DNA of 64,000 bases. Source: Luidia sarsii (lineage: Eukaryota; Echinodermata; Asteroidea; Paxillosida; Luidiidae). Of the stretch, positions 14,490 to 23,904 are shown one piece after another. Each line of letters begins with the position of its first letter. The first letter of the stretch is position 1. The notes beneath the pieces were generated by a model that was given only the letters and a program-made list of their open reading frames with translations, was not told the DNA's origin and did not search any database. The stretch spans positions 2,108,093-2,172,092 of the forward strand of contig OX465120.1 in the NCBI GenBank assembly GCA_949987565.1, read 5' to 3'. A program made the translations under genes and the position numbers.

Positions 14490-14569
14490 GTAAAAGGCGA
14501 CGTCTCACTCCCCCCTCCCAACCCCTATCCCCCCAACCCCCCCCCCCCCCTCGACTGAGGTCGATTTCA

Positions 14570-15165
14570 ACGAACTAATCGCAACTTGCGATCCATCGCA
14601 AGACAAGGAGCTATACACAGTAAATCACAAATTATGAAGGGTTATCAGGCTCGACCTTAGCACTAGCCCGACGGTCATTGTCTAGTAAAGACAGCTGCGG
14701 GCTAGTAAAATGGCTCACTTTGCTAGCCCGGCGAACGACAGCTGTGTGGCGGCAAAAAAAAACCGATGTGGGCTGGGATGAGAAAGTAGAAACTCATCAT
14801 TTGTTTTACTTGACCTAATAACCTTCTTTTAAATTCAATATTAATTTTACATGGCTAGTTAAACTTGCTGCGGGCTGGCAAAAAAAAATCAATTTACTAG
14901 CCCGGTGGGCTAGTAAAAAAAACACTTTAAAAGCACGAGGCATGGTTATCAATCGTAATTTGAGTTATGACGCATCGCAAGGCTTGGTGAAATCCACCCC
15001 AGTGGTCTTATTTCACCAAACTCATCGTAATTTAATCGCAGGACAGTAAGCGATGCATAGTAAACCATGCGGCCTATCACAAAATGACGGATTAACATCA
15101 ATCGTAACTTGAGTTATGAGGCATCGTAAGGCTTTTAGAAATACACACCAGATCAGCCTGTGTAC
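14570..15165. repeat. Diverged CATCGTAA elements and GCTAGCCCG repeats
   Basis: 14570-14640 and 14940-15160 carry aatcgtaa/catcgcaag motifs. In between, 14655-14920 has repeated and inverted gctagcccgg / gggctagtaaaa motifs. Both look like decayed inverted-repeat elements. Confidence 0.65.
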
Positions 15166-15987
15166 GGCTATCAGATTTAAAAAAAAATAATTAAAAAAAA
15201 AATTGGCTGAATTTTTTTTTTTCAACCGCAGACCAGTTTCGTCAACTTGTCAGGGTTTTCGACCTTTACTCTCTTTGGAATGGGTCAGTTGAAACCCAAG
15301 TTTGCAAAGCTACAACTTGCCGGCCATTTTTTGCGCAGCGCGCCACTCCTTATTCAGATTCCAACTGTATGTCTCAACTGGGCAGACTCGCATCGGTGTC
15401 GGGATCTGCGGTACAATCTGCCGCTCTCTCGCCCCCCCTCCCCCTCTCCCGTAAAGAAGCCGCCGGGATATGCCTTTGCTGTTGGATGTCTCTCACTTCT
15501 CCCAGATGTTCGTTTAGAGTTACACGTGGTTGTCGGAAGTTGTACCATGCATGCCTGTAGTGTAGTCTTACTGGAATCTGTAGTATGTGCCAGTCCTTCT
15601 GTATTTTGCCTTTTCGTTTTCCCGTTTTGTTTCCCATCGATTTTCCGTTATCTCCTTTTGAGCAAATTTCCTGCCTTTTGCCTCTTTGGGCCCGGCTATG
15701 ACCCTCTGTGGACCCTTGTTCTGTCCACGTTCTTTCTGCGTCCTGTTCGCGCCCCTTTGACCGGCCGTCTGTTCCCTCTCCTTTGGTCTCAGCTTCTCTT
15801 CCTTCACCCCGTGACCATCATTGGCCGCCTCTCACCCCATCCGCCTTCTTTTGGTCCCTCCTCTTTCCCCTCTGGTCCTTCCTGTTTCCCCTTTGGCTCC
15901 CTGTTTGGCTCCCTCCTTCCCCTCTTGCTCCCCCTTTGGTCCCTCTCTTTCCTCCCTTTGACCCCCTTCTGTGGCCCACTTATTCCC

Positions 15988-16354
15988 CAGGCATGCAACT
16001 TTTCCGCGGATCCGCGGATTTCCTCTTTTTTTTTTTTAAACGTAAAAAAAAGAAGAAAAAAAAAGGGATATTTCTTCTCCCCTAACTATTATTTAAAACA
16101 CATGCTGAGATCAGGTTGTTGTGTGTAAACAAAAATTCAATTTTCTGGGTGTATGCCTTGAAAAAGGTTAAAATCTGTCACTTAAAGTGATCAAAAAACT
16201 GCTCAGAATGCACCACAGAGCATCTAGAATCCAAAAATTTTCGGGCGCCCTTAAGCGGGCCCCAAACCCCACGCTGTAAGGGCCTCATGCTTTGCGCTCG
16301 CAGTTTCATTCGGACATTTCCTCTTTTTTTTACAATTCAACAGTTGCATGCCTG
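15988..16354. mobile_element. CAGGCATGCAACT-ended element, copy 1 (6-bp target duplication)
   Basis: Ends CAGGCATGCAACT and the complement, flanked by ATTCCC on both sides. The interior includes tccgcggatccgcggattt and a gggccccaaaccccacgc-like stretch. Non-coding. Confidence 0.85.
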
Positions 16355-16379
16355 ATTCCCCTTTAGCCCTTCTCTGTCC

Positions 16380-16815
16380 TCTCCCCACTTTGGCCCCCTG
16401 GCTGCCCTTTGACCCCCCTTTGTGACTGCCCTTTGACCCCCTTTCTGTGGCCCCCCTATATCTCCCCTCTTGCCCTTCTTTGGCCTCCCCCCCCCAGTTT
16501 GGCCCTGTCTTTCTCCCTCTGACTCTCTTTTGTAGCCTCTTTACTCCCCCTCCCCTCCCCCTCCCCGACCCTGGTTTCCTTCAACCACCTCTTCAGCCAC
16601 CTCACCTCCTCCTGGTCCCCTCTTCCAAACTCCTCTTCCTCCCATGCCGTCCCTTTGGCCCTCTCTATCCCCCATACCCCTCTGGTCTCTCTCCGCCCTC
16701 TCCCTCCTCTATTGCTCCCCTCTTCTTTCACTTTTGCTATCTCTCTCTCTCTGGCCCCCTCTGCCTCCCTCTGCCTCCCTCCTCTCCTCCCCTCTCTCCC
16801 CTCCTTATTCCCTTC
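16380..16815. repeat. C/T-rich intronic tract
   Basis: Low-complexity CCCCTTTG/CCCTC sequence before exon B. A related but more diverged CCCTTTGG tract lies at 15690-15980. Open frames here are compositional. Confidence 0.8.
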
Positions 16816-16937
16816 TGTGTAAGACTGGTATGACACTGGCGCACCTGTTCATGTATGTTGTGTTTAACCCCCCCTCTCTCCCTCGTCTTCCTCCTCTCCC
16901 CCCTCCGGCCGATGGCTGGATATAGGCTACCTCACAG

Positions 16938-17111
16938 ACCATCACCACCTCTGCACGACCCCAAGGCAATGAGTTACCATTTCTCCAGTACCACCTACAG
17001 TCTGGTCCCTATATTCCCTATCAGCCTCCGCAGATAGCCCAGCGCGTCTCGCAGAACGTCCAGCAACAGCCGGCCGGGACCCAGTACCCACGCCCGGACC
17101 CCTTTCAACAG
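16938..17111 (+). CDS. HIPK: HIPK C-terminal region, exon B
   Basis: 58 codons between acceptor cctcacag| and donor cag|gtaccc, phase 0 at both ends. The peptide is Gln/Pro-rich, with PYIPYQPPQ and several Q-Q-Q runs, and ends in ARP-like residues followed by RPDPFQQ. RPDPFQQ is the strongest match here: vertebrate HIPK1/2 have ARPDPFQQ at the same relative position. The flanking introns are almost pure C/T tracts, which gives the acceptor a long pyrimidine tract. No domain is present; the segment belongs to the disordered interaction region between the kinase and the SUMO-binding motif. Confidence 0.88.
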
Positions 17112-17119
17112 GTACCCAC

Positions 17120-17760
17120 CTCCGCCCCTTCCCCCCTGCCCCTCTCCTTCCCCTTCCCCTTTCCCCTACCTTCCCCTTCACTCTCCCCTTCCCTCTCCCC
17201 TCCCATTCCCTCTCTCCAGAAACTGATTGAACACCAACATTGATGAGTTTTGTTTGCAAAACCCCCCTCGCCCCTCCCCTCTCCCATCTTCCCTCTCCCC
17301 TCTCCCATCTCCCCTCTCCCATCTTCCCTCTCCCCTCTCCCCCTCTCCCCTCTTCCCCCTCTCCCCTCTTCCCCTCCCCCTCTCCCCTCTCCCCTCTCCC
17401 TCTCCCCTCTCCCCTCTCCCATCTTCCCTCTCCCCTCTCCCCTCTTTCCCCTCTCTCCCCCTCTCCCCTCTCCCCTCTCCCCTCTCCCCTCTCCCTTCTC
17501 CCTCTCCCTCTCCCTCTCCCCTCTCCCTCTCCCTCTCCCTCTCCCCTCTCCCTAAGCCTTTCCAAATAGTCAAAAATTGTGAATGGAAAACAAAACAAAA
17601 TATTATGAAAGTACCATAAATCAAGTGACTGAAGTTGATTTGAAGACTCCCCTCCCCCCTCTCCCCCTTCCCCCTTCCCCTCTCCCCTCTTCCCCTCTCC
17701 CCTCTTCCCCTCTCCACTCTCCCCTCTCCTCCCTCCCCTCTCCCCCTCTCCGCTCCCCCC
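17120..17760. repeat. (CCCCTCT)n intronic array
   Basis: CCCCTCTCCC units between exons B and C, in two blocks (17120-17553 and 17646-17760). Each block is followed by a related sequence beginning cctaagc[c/t]tttccaaatag (17552 and 17759), so a larger unit was duplicated. Confidence 0.9.
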
Positions 17761-18534
17761 TAAGCTTTTCCAAATAGTCCAAAATTGTGAAAGAAAAAAA
17801 AAAAAATTATAATAATGAAAGTACCATAAATCAAGTGATTCAAGTTGATTCGAAGACCATCTGATGAGAGTTGATGCTCAACCCACATCCCCTGCCAGAA
17901 ACCCAAACCCCTATTCAAATCCCCCCCCTGAAAAAAAAATCCCCCTTCATAACAAAACACCCCTAAAACTAACCAAAGGTGGACCAGTCCAGGGACACCC
18001 CAGAATGCACCCACATCACTAGAGGGGATTATCCATTTCCGATACAGGGGGGGGGGTTGGGGAGAGAGAGGAAGGGAACAAGGGCCATGCACTTTCTTTT
18101 TTATTGGATGAGCTGTCAAATGTTTTTCATCGTGTTTGTGAGTGTGCATAGATCCCAGGTGCAGTGCGAGAGGGTGAGGGATAGAGAGGGAAGGAGAGAG
18201 AGAGAGGGGGGGAGAGAGGGGGGGGGGGACAGGGGTTTATATTTATGTTAATGGTCTGATCCACTTCCTCTACCATGATCCGCCTTGTCAGTTACAACTT
18301 GAGATGGCACTAAAGACTACCCGGTACCATCCAACCGTCCCCTCTCCCCAATCTCACTCCCGACTCGCCCCTTTTTGTATCCGTGCTCTCTGGGGGGAAA
18401 ACTCGCTACAAACTTTGGTAAAGTCACTTGAGGGAAAAAAGGTCCTAGATATGAAAAAAGAAGAAGTTACCATTGGGAATGAGATTTGAAGAGTTTGCTT
18501 GATGGAAATACCAAGAAGGTGGTTTGCAGTGACA

Positions 18535-18665
18535 CCCTGTGCATGTATTATCATCTCTTCAGAGAAGGAGTATTGCTCTGAAAAGAGCCGGTAACTCAAC
18601 ATTTCGGGTAGTTTGTAGCAAGACAAAGTGTAGCAAGACTCTGCCCGTCATCAGGAGACTTAGGA
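18535..18665. repeat. GAGCCGGTAACTCAACATTTCG foldback piece
   Basis: Contains aagagccggtaactcaacat and the partly inverted gcccgtcatcaggagactt. Related to 46440-46635. Confidence 0.55.
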
Positions 18666-18813
18666 ATTGTCATCAAATTATTATCTTTTTTTGGGGGGGG
18701 GAGGTGTGAGATCACTGCTTAATGTCCCTGGCCACTAAATACAATTCTTTGCAGCCACATGGAAATATGCTTCCAGTGGAAAAACTCTAAGCGCTCGTGG
18801 AAAATCTCAAACG

Positions 18814-18920
18814 TTAGAGGGTTTGACATTTCGATCCTAGCAGGACCTTTCTCAAAGGCAAAAGCCTTTCAGAAAGGTCCTGCTAATAGTGCTAAGATCG
18901 AAACGTCAGGCCCTCTAACT
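18814..18920. mobile_element. Foldback family E (GGGCCTGACGTTTCGATCC), full palindrome
   Basis: Two inverted arms: ttagagggtttgacatttcg at the left and the complement of ttagagggcctgacgtttcg at the right, with cctagcaggacctttctca and its complement inside. Confidence 0.85.
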
Positions 18921-19872
18921 TTGGAGATTGATGTATTGCATGTCATATTAGTCAGTGAGCAGTTTGCAACAGTTTTTTTTTTTTTTATTTACTTCACACG
19001 AGAAAAAAAAAAAAAAAGAGGATGAAAATCCCAAATCCTTCAGGGTCAACTCCAGGACCATCTTTTAAAGTTTTTGTCTGACGGGTAATCAATTCTACCC
19101 TGTCGTCCCTCCCAGGAAAGTGCAATCAGATCGCATTTCCTGTTGTTTTTATTTTGGGGGGGGGGGGGGGTTGTTGGGCTCATCTCCCGATACCCGCCCG
19201 GAACAATCATCAACATTTTGTCAGGCTGACTTTTTTGTTTGTTTTTGTTTTTGGTCCCAAGACACGAGAGGGGTTTGTTAAGTGCATGGCTTAACCTGGA
19301 TTATCCGATTGACTGATGTTTACATTTTGCAGATTGTTATAGTTTCAGACAAACAAACAAATTGCTTGATTGGATTTTCATCCCCTAAATCCATAGTTTG
19401 CCTCTTCGGGATCGTCCCCCCCAAAAAGAATCTTACCCCACCCCCAACACCCCCTTCCTTACTCCCCTATCAACACTTTTGGGCGGGAATTTGTGGGTTC
19501 CTATTTGTATCGCCTTGTTCCTTGAAGACAATACACAAACTTTGTAATCCAAGTTTGTCCTACAGTATGTACCTATAGAATTCCCCCCCCCAACAAAATA
19601 ATTTAAAAAAAAAAAAAAAAATTGACAAATCAGTGTAGAAAACCTGATAAAGGTTTGAAACTTGATTTCTTTGAATGTGCTTACTTTTTGTAACCAAAAT
19701 TACCTCTAAAACCTGATGAAAATTCAATTTGTGGGGGTTGGAGTGTTTCAAAAGATTTTAGCATATGCAGTGTGTTAATCGGTTGCAGACAAATCATATA
19801 AATGTGTGGTTTTTTTTATATTCCTGTAATCGGACCGTACAGTTGATTTCACATGTATTTTTTTTTTTGTAG

Positions 19873-19974
19873 TCCTTGCAGATGTATCCATTGCGAGTGG
19901 AGAACAGCGTTCCCATAGTAACGCAGGCCCCTCAGCACCAGTCCCTGACAATACAGCACCAGGTGTTCACGCAG
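19873..19974 (+). CDS. HIPK: HIPK C-terminal region, exon C
   Basis: 34 codons from acceptor ttttgtag| to donor cag|gtaaag, phase 0 at both ends. The core peptide LRVENSVPIVTQAPQ is a clear counterpart of the vertebrate HIPK2 stretch YSVRMENAVPIVTQAP, and the exon end LTIQHQVFTQ matches the LQIQPGLLAQ region. A second possible acceptor, cttgcag|, lies 9 bases downstream (start 19882) and would remove three residues (S-L-Q) without changing the frame. I cannot tell which is used. Confidence 0.9.
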
Positions 19975-19989
19975 GTAAAGCCCGCCCTC

Positions 19990-20205
19990 AATGTTAAATT
20001 GTGATCTCGGAGATATACGGCAGTTAATGGTTGAATTGCCTCTGACTGGTGCCCCCCACCCCGGCAAAGACTACATGTAGTTGACTATTTAGGGAGGGCC
20101 ACCATCTAAGGGCTGCATAGCTCAGGTGGAAGAGCACTGGTACGTTAGTCCAGTCAAAAGTTTTATTTGTGAATTTTTATGGTGATTTGATCAGAAGTTC
20201 CCAGT
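19990..20205 (+). mobile_element. tRNA-like SINE with one module, degenerate B box
   Basis: 5' domain (gatctcggagatatacggc... ccccaccccggcaaagac), one module (gcaTAGCTCAGGTGGaagagc), then a tail with gttcccagtcaattttc. It starts 16 bases after exon C. Confidence 0.8.
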
Positions 20206-20239
20206 CAATTTTCATTGACATGTTTTGAATGGCAGTTAC

Positions 20240-20440
20240 CAATCAGTTTTTCATTGATTTTGTTTGAATATCATTGATTTTGTTTGAATATCATTGATTT
20301 TGTTTGAATATCATTGATTTTGTTTGAATATCATTGATTCTGTTTGAATATCATTGATTCTGTTTGAATATCATTGATTCTGTTTGAATATCATTGATTC
20401 TGTTTGAATATCATTGATTTTGTTTGAATGGCAGTTCCCA
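20240..20440. repeat. 20-bp intronic minisatellite
   Basis: About nine near-perfect copies of TGTTTGAATATCATTGATTT (third-to-last T sometimes C), ending about 45 bases before exon D. Confidence 0.9.
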
Positions 20441-20481
20441 GTCAATTTTTTTTTTTACATTGATTTTGTTCGGAATGACAG

Positions 20482-20664
20482 AACTCGGGTTTGAACGGAC
20501 ACCCCAACGGGTCAGTGGTGGCCCACGTGGGACAGCATCACCAGCCCGGCGCCCCTACACATTCCCTACAGCCCATTGCCCTACCCATGTCCATGGGTAG
20601 CACAGGTCAGCAAGGCTGGCCTGGTCCCGGCGGTGTGGGGCAGAACCAGACAGTGCTCCTAAGG
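20482..20664 (+). CDS. HIPK: HIPK C-terminal region, exon D
   Basis: 61 codons from acceptor aatgacag| to donor agg|gtaagt, phase 0 at both ends. The first two thirds (N-G-H-P-N-G..., H-H-Q-P-G) are poorly conserved. The end, QQGWPGPGG...QNQTVLLR, aligns with HIPK2 QQAWPSGTQQILLP. The acceptor has only a moderate pyrimidine tract, lying just downstream of a 20-bp tandem repeat. An inverted-repeat transposon starts 48 bases after the donor, so the next intron begins almost directly in mobile DNA. Confidence 0.87.
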
Positions 20665-20712
20665 GTAAGTGTGAATCGAGAAGGATCCCGAAAACACTGG
20701 AATGCCGCACAT

Positions 20713-21120
20713 TTGTGACCCGGCACAGCCACATGAGGAGTGTCCCACCGAAACACTTTTTGAGTAACGCAGTGGCTGTTGTTACGGCAGTCGTCCGTGT
20801 GGTTCCCTGACTTGATTGTATTTCATCAGCATTGCAGGCTGGTTGAACCAGTCTATTAGCTGATAGTCTGGTTCCAAGAGCTAAACATCCTGACAAATAC
20901 TGTGAAGTCAGGGAACCACACGGACGACTGCCGTAACAACAGCCACTGCGTTTGAGTAAACAACACCTGAAGTTAAAGTATCTTCACAATCCGATTACAA
21001 ATAAATTTTCTTTTTGTTCTTTATTCGGAATTTTTTAAGTATTAGAGGATATTATTTTGATATTTTGATATCATTTGAAAGCTAATGGCATACTCTTTCA
21101 TCATTCATTAGAATTTTTTT
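20713..21120. mobile_element. MITE family A, copy 8, split by another MITE and truncated
   Basis: The left end TTTGTGACCCGGCACAGC and cccac.gaaacacttttt block are followed by a 183-bp insertion (20768-20950). The element resumes at tttgagtaaacaac and continues to about 21120, where the right terminal repeat is missing. Confidence 0.85.
20768..20950. mobile_element. 183-bp MITE with 46-bp inverted ends and 9-bp target duplication
   Basis: It begins CGCAGTGGCTGTTGTTACGG and ends with the exact complement; the perfect terminal repeat is 46 bp. It sits inside MITE family A copy 8 and is flanked by TTTGAGTAA on both sides (20759-20767 and 20951-20959), a 9-bp target duplication. The middle includes ggctggttgaaccagtc. 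No coding capacity. Confidence 0.93.
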
Positions 21121-21318
21121 TAATAGGGGTCCCATTCCAGTAACCAGTCAATTGTGGCAGTGTGAAACTTGTCTTCAAACTAAAATAAAAATTGTCAGTG
21201 GTGCGAAGATCTCATTTGGACAGCTCTGGTTCCTCATTTGAAGTAAAAAAAAAAACACCACAGAAATAATGACACATCTTCCCCTCTTTTATCTTTCCCC
21301 GTCCCCCCTTTCTTTCAG

Positions 21319-21443
21319 AATGGTCCGGTCCAGTCCTGGCCACCCAATGGCCAGATGTTCCTGTCTCCATGGCAACAGGGAGCGACAGCTGTGACACAGC
21401 AGCCTGTCATTCCAGAGACACAACCTCTTGCAGAGACTTGGAG
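21319..21443 (+). CDS. HIPK: HIPK C-terminal region, exon E
   Basis: 41 codons plus two bases, from acceptor ctttcag| to donor tggag|gtcagt (ends in phase 2, codon AG.). Residues FLSPWQQGATAVTQQ followed by VIPETQPLAETW are unmistakably HIPK: HIPK2 has LLPPAWQQLTGVATH... and VIPET...QQLADWR. The split codon must be completed to Arg by the next exon. It is AGA if exon F is used and AGG if the splice goes straight to exon G. Confidence 0.92.
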
Positions 21444-21732
21444 GTCAGTCAGTCACCTTTCACCTTTGACCCAGCCCCTTCCCCCCCCCCCCCCAAACAA
21501 AGCTCCAATCAGCTTTCACGTTGAAGAAATGGCCGTTTAAACATTTTACTGGGAGATAAAGTGGCAAGGCGAAGCTCACGAAATGCTCTAATTTTTCGTC
21601 TTCATTGACGGAAATAAATGGTTCCTCCAACTGATTATGAAAGAACAGACATTAACCGTATCAAAACGTCAACAATTTAACAAGAAATACAAAATGTTAT
21701 GAGAAAACACCCTCGGCTTATTACTTGCATTT

Positions 21733-21893
21733 GTCGACGTTTGAGTGAAGATTTCTCGAGAAGTACAGCATCCCAGACCGTACGATTTAAACATGAGGAT
21801 TCTATCACGACCATCTACAAACTGTGTAAATAAGAGGGAAATCTGTGGACATCGATGTTTTCCGATCTTCCCAATGTTGTATTGGGCCTTTAA
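21733..21893. mobile_element. TTAA MITE family C, right-half fragment
   Basis: From tgtcgacgtttgagtgaag to gttgtattgggcctttaa. The left half is absent. Confidence 0.8.
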
Positions 21894-21926
21894 ATGACCC
21901 AAATGAAAATGTGAAACAAATCATTA

Positions 21927-21990
21927 TTAGAGGGCCTGATGTTTCGACCCTAGCAGGACTTTTCTCAAAGAAAGAGAAAGGTCCTCTTTG
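21927..21990 (+). mobile_element. Foldback family E, single arm
   Basis: ttagagggcctgatgtttcg followed by ccctagcaggacttttctc. Part of the duplicated block shared with 57711-57770. Confidence 0.75.
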
Positions 21991-22074
21991 GATCAATATG
22001 TCCTCTATAGGTCCTCTATATTTGATTACTTTTGTTTTTAAAAGAATTTGTTTAAATGAAAAAAAAATTAAAAC

Positions 22075-22220
22075 AAATACTGGATTGGGACTTGGGTTGC
22101 GTACCAGCGCTCTTACCATCTGACCTATCCAGCCCTTAGATGGTGGCCTTCCCAAATAGTCAACTACATGTACAGTACTTAGTCTTTGCCGGGTGGTGGC
22201 ACCAGCTAGCAGTTTGCCCA
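22075..22220 (-). mobile_element. tRNA-like SINE with one A-box module
   Basis: On the - strand: 5' domain (gccaccacccggcaaagac), one A-box module, then CAAGTCCCAATCCAG, a B-box remnant. The flanking bases on both sides match those of the six-module copy at 57860-58385. Confidence 0.85.
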
Positions 22221-22273
22221 CAGCTTGCCCATAGTGATCAGTCTTTGTTCTCTCTCTCTCTCTCTATCGCTAG

Positions 22274-22400
22274 ACGGCAATATGTCCCAGCGGCAACCAT
22301 GTCGTGGAGACCCACAGAGGACCCGCCATTCATCTCGGCTGAGCAGAGTCCGGCCATGTTCCACATGGACGTGGAGGGCATTTACGATCACGTAGTTGAG
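22274..22400 (+). CDS. HIPK: HIPK extra exon F (candidate cassette or lineage-specific exon)
   Basis: 127 bases between a strong acceptor (long CT tract, then cgctag|) and a consensus donor (gag|gtaagc). In the frame set by exon E it is fully open for 42 codons: RQYVPAATMSWRP near the start and FHMDVEGIYDHVVE at the end. I see no counterpart in vertebrate HIPK1-3, where W-R is followed directly by the H-rich segment found in exon G. 127 is not a multiple of three, so inclusion changes the phase from 2 to 0. Exon G has two acceptor AGs two bases apart that suit either phase. This supports a real exon, constitutive here or alternatively spliced, but transcript evidence is not available. Confidence 0.6.
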
Positions 22401-22789
22401 GTAAGCCCTGCCCTTTCTGATTCCCATCGCGTAGTTGAGGCTAGGGACGTCTCAGTGGTCATACAGGCCCTTCAGATTCTAGATTTTGATTTTATGGAAA
22501 ATGTTCTTGCATTCGGGTACATCTTTTCCATGTTTGCTTTTCTTTAGTTAGTCTCTCCTTAGATAACTAGTATTTCAAGTTGATGTTTTCCTAGTTTCTA
22601 GTTTTCCTTGGTATACTAGTTTTTAGTCAAATATTTCCTTGGCAACTAGTATTGGGTTAATCTATTCCTAGGCAATTGTTTTCAGTCAATGTTTTCCTTG
22701 GTAACTAGTTTTCAGTCAATCTTTCCCAGGAGGGAAATGACTTAAACACCATGCAGCTATCTGATAATCCTTCTTTTGTGTTCACTCGT

Positions 22790-23020
22790 CCACACTTCTC
22801 TCTTTGATCTTTCCCCCTCTTCTCACTAATCCCTACCCTACTCCTTGCCCTTCCCTTTGATCTCTCCCTACCAGCTTTACTCTTTGTCCTTTGTTTCTCA
22901 TCCGTGTCCTATTCACTCTCTTCCCCCTTCCTTCTTGTACATGTATATGTTTTGTCCTTGTCACTCTGCCTTTGAGAATGGTCCTCCTAGGATTGAAGCA
23001 TCAGGCCCACTAAATTTTAA
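22790..23020 (+). repeat. C/T-rich block paired with 56640-56910
   Basis: Block ending in ggtcctcctaggattgaagc. It is the reverse complement of 56640-56910 over most of its length, including acatgtat and ctcatccgtgtcc. Confidence 0.75.
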
Positions 23021-23904
23021 CAATCTTTTCCTTGGTAACTAGTTTTTAGTTAATCTTTTCCCAGGTAACTAGTTTTTAGTTTGTCTTTTACCCTCACTCT
23101 TCAATTAGTCCCTTCCTACTTAAACACTACATATTGCTTGCTGTTAGTTACATGTAATGTTTACCTTACCTAGCCCTTTCTTTTCTCCTAGCGACCTGTT
23201 AGTCACCAGTTGCTGTATTCACAGCTAGTCTTCACGCGCTGCTGATAAGCGCGCCGTGCTTATAGCAGGCTTGCGAACACTTTTGTTGTAAGCCTCCAAG
23301 ACAAATCTCTCCTCTGAGTAAGAGACGGGCTTATTACTTCAACGCGGGAACCACTCAGTCACATATGCCTGGCTTTAGGTTCACGGGGGGAAAAGTCAGA
23401 GCTACAATGCTGGATGTAAAGCTTTTTTAGAGAGAGGGCGGGAGGTTGAGGAGGAAGAAAAAAATCACCCAGCTATACCTCATGGACCACTGGAAGTAAT
23501 TTATGATTGAACAGTTCCGTGAAGCTTTTTTATTTATAACCCGGGCGGTTTCATGTGAAGAAGGGGACTGCTGTTCGTGCGATACTGCTTTTTTCTTGCT
23601 TTTTTTTTTGGTTGAATGATCTACTGTCGTGCCTGCGCGGTTGCGGTTCGCTTTTTTTGCAGGGTAGTTCGTGCGGGCCGAGGACTTAACCTGTCACGTA
23701 GATGGCGGGTCACCTGGGATTTTGCCGTCGCACGGCCCGATATCGGGGGAAATTACAGGCAGCTTGCTATAAATAACCGCATCAAAGCGATCACAGTTGC
23801 CGTCCCAGTCCCCGTGCCAAAGACGAAATGGTCTCCTGTGGGATTTGGCCGCGAGGATGTGAAATTGCGAAACGTCAGCCCCCCTAAACGTTTGGACTTT
23901 AAAA

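Noticed and set aside
15247..16128. 293-codon + frame
   Set aside because: C/T-rich low-complexity DNA that runs into the CAGGCATGC transposon; no conserved motif.
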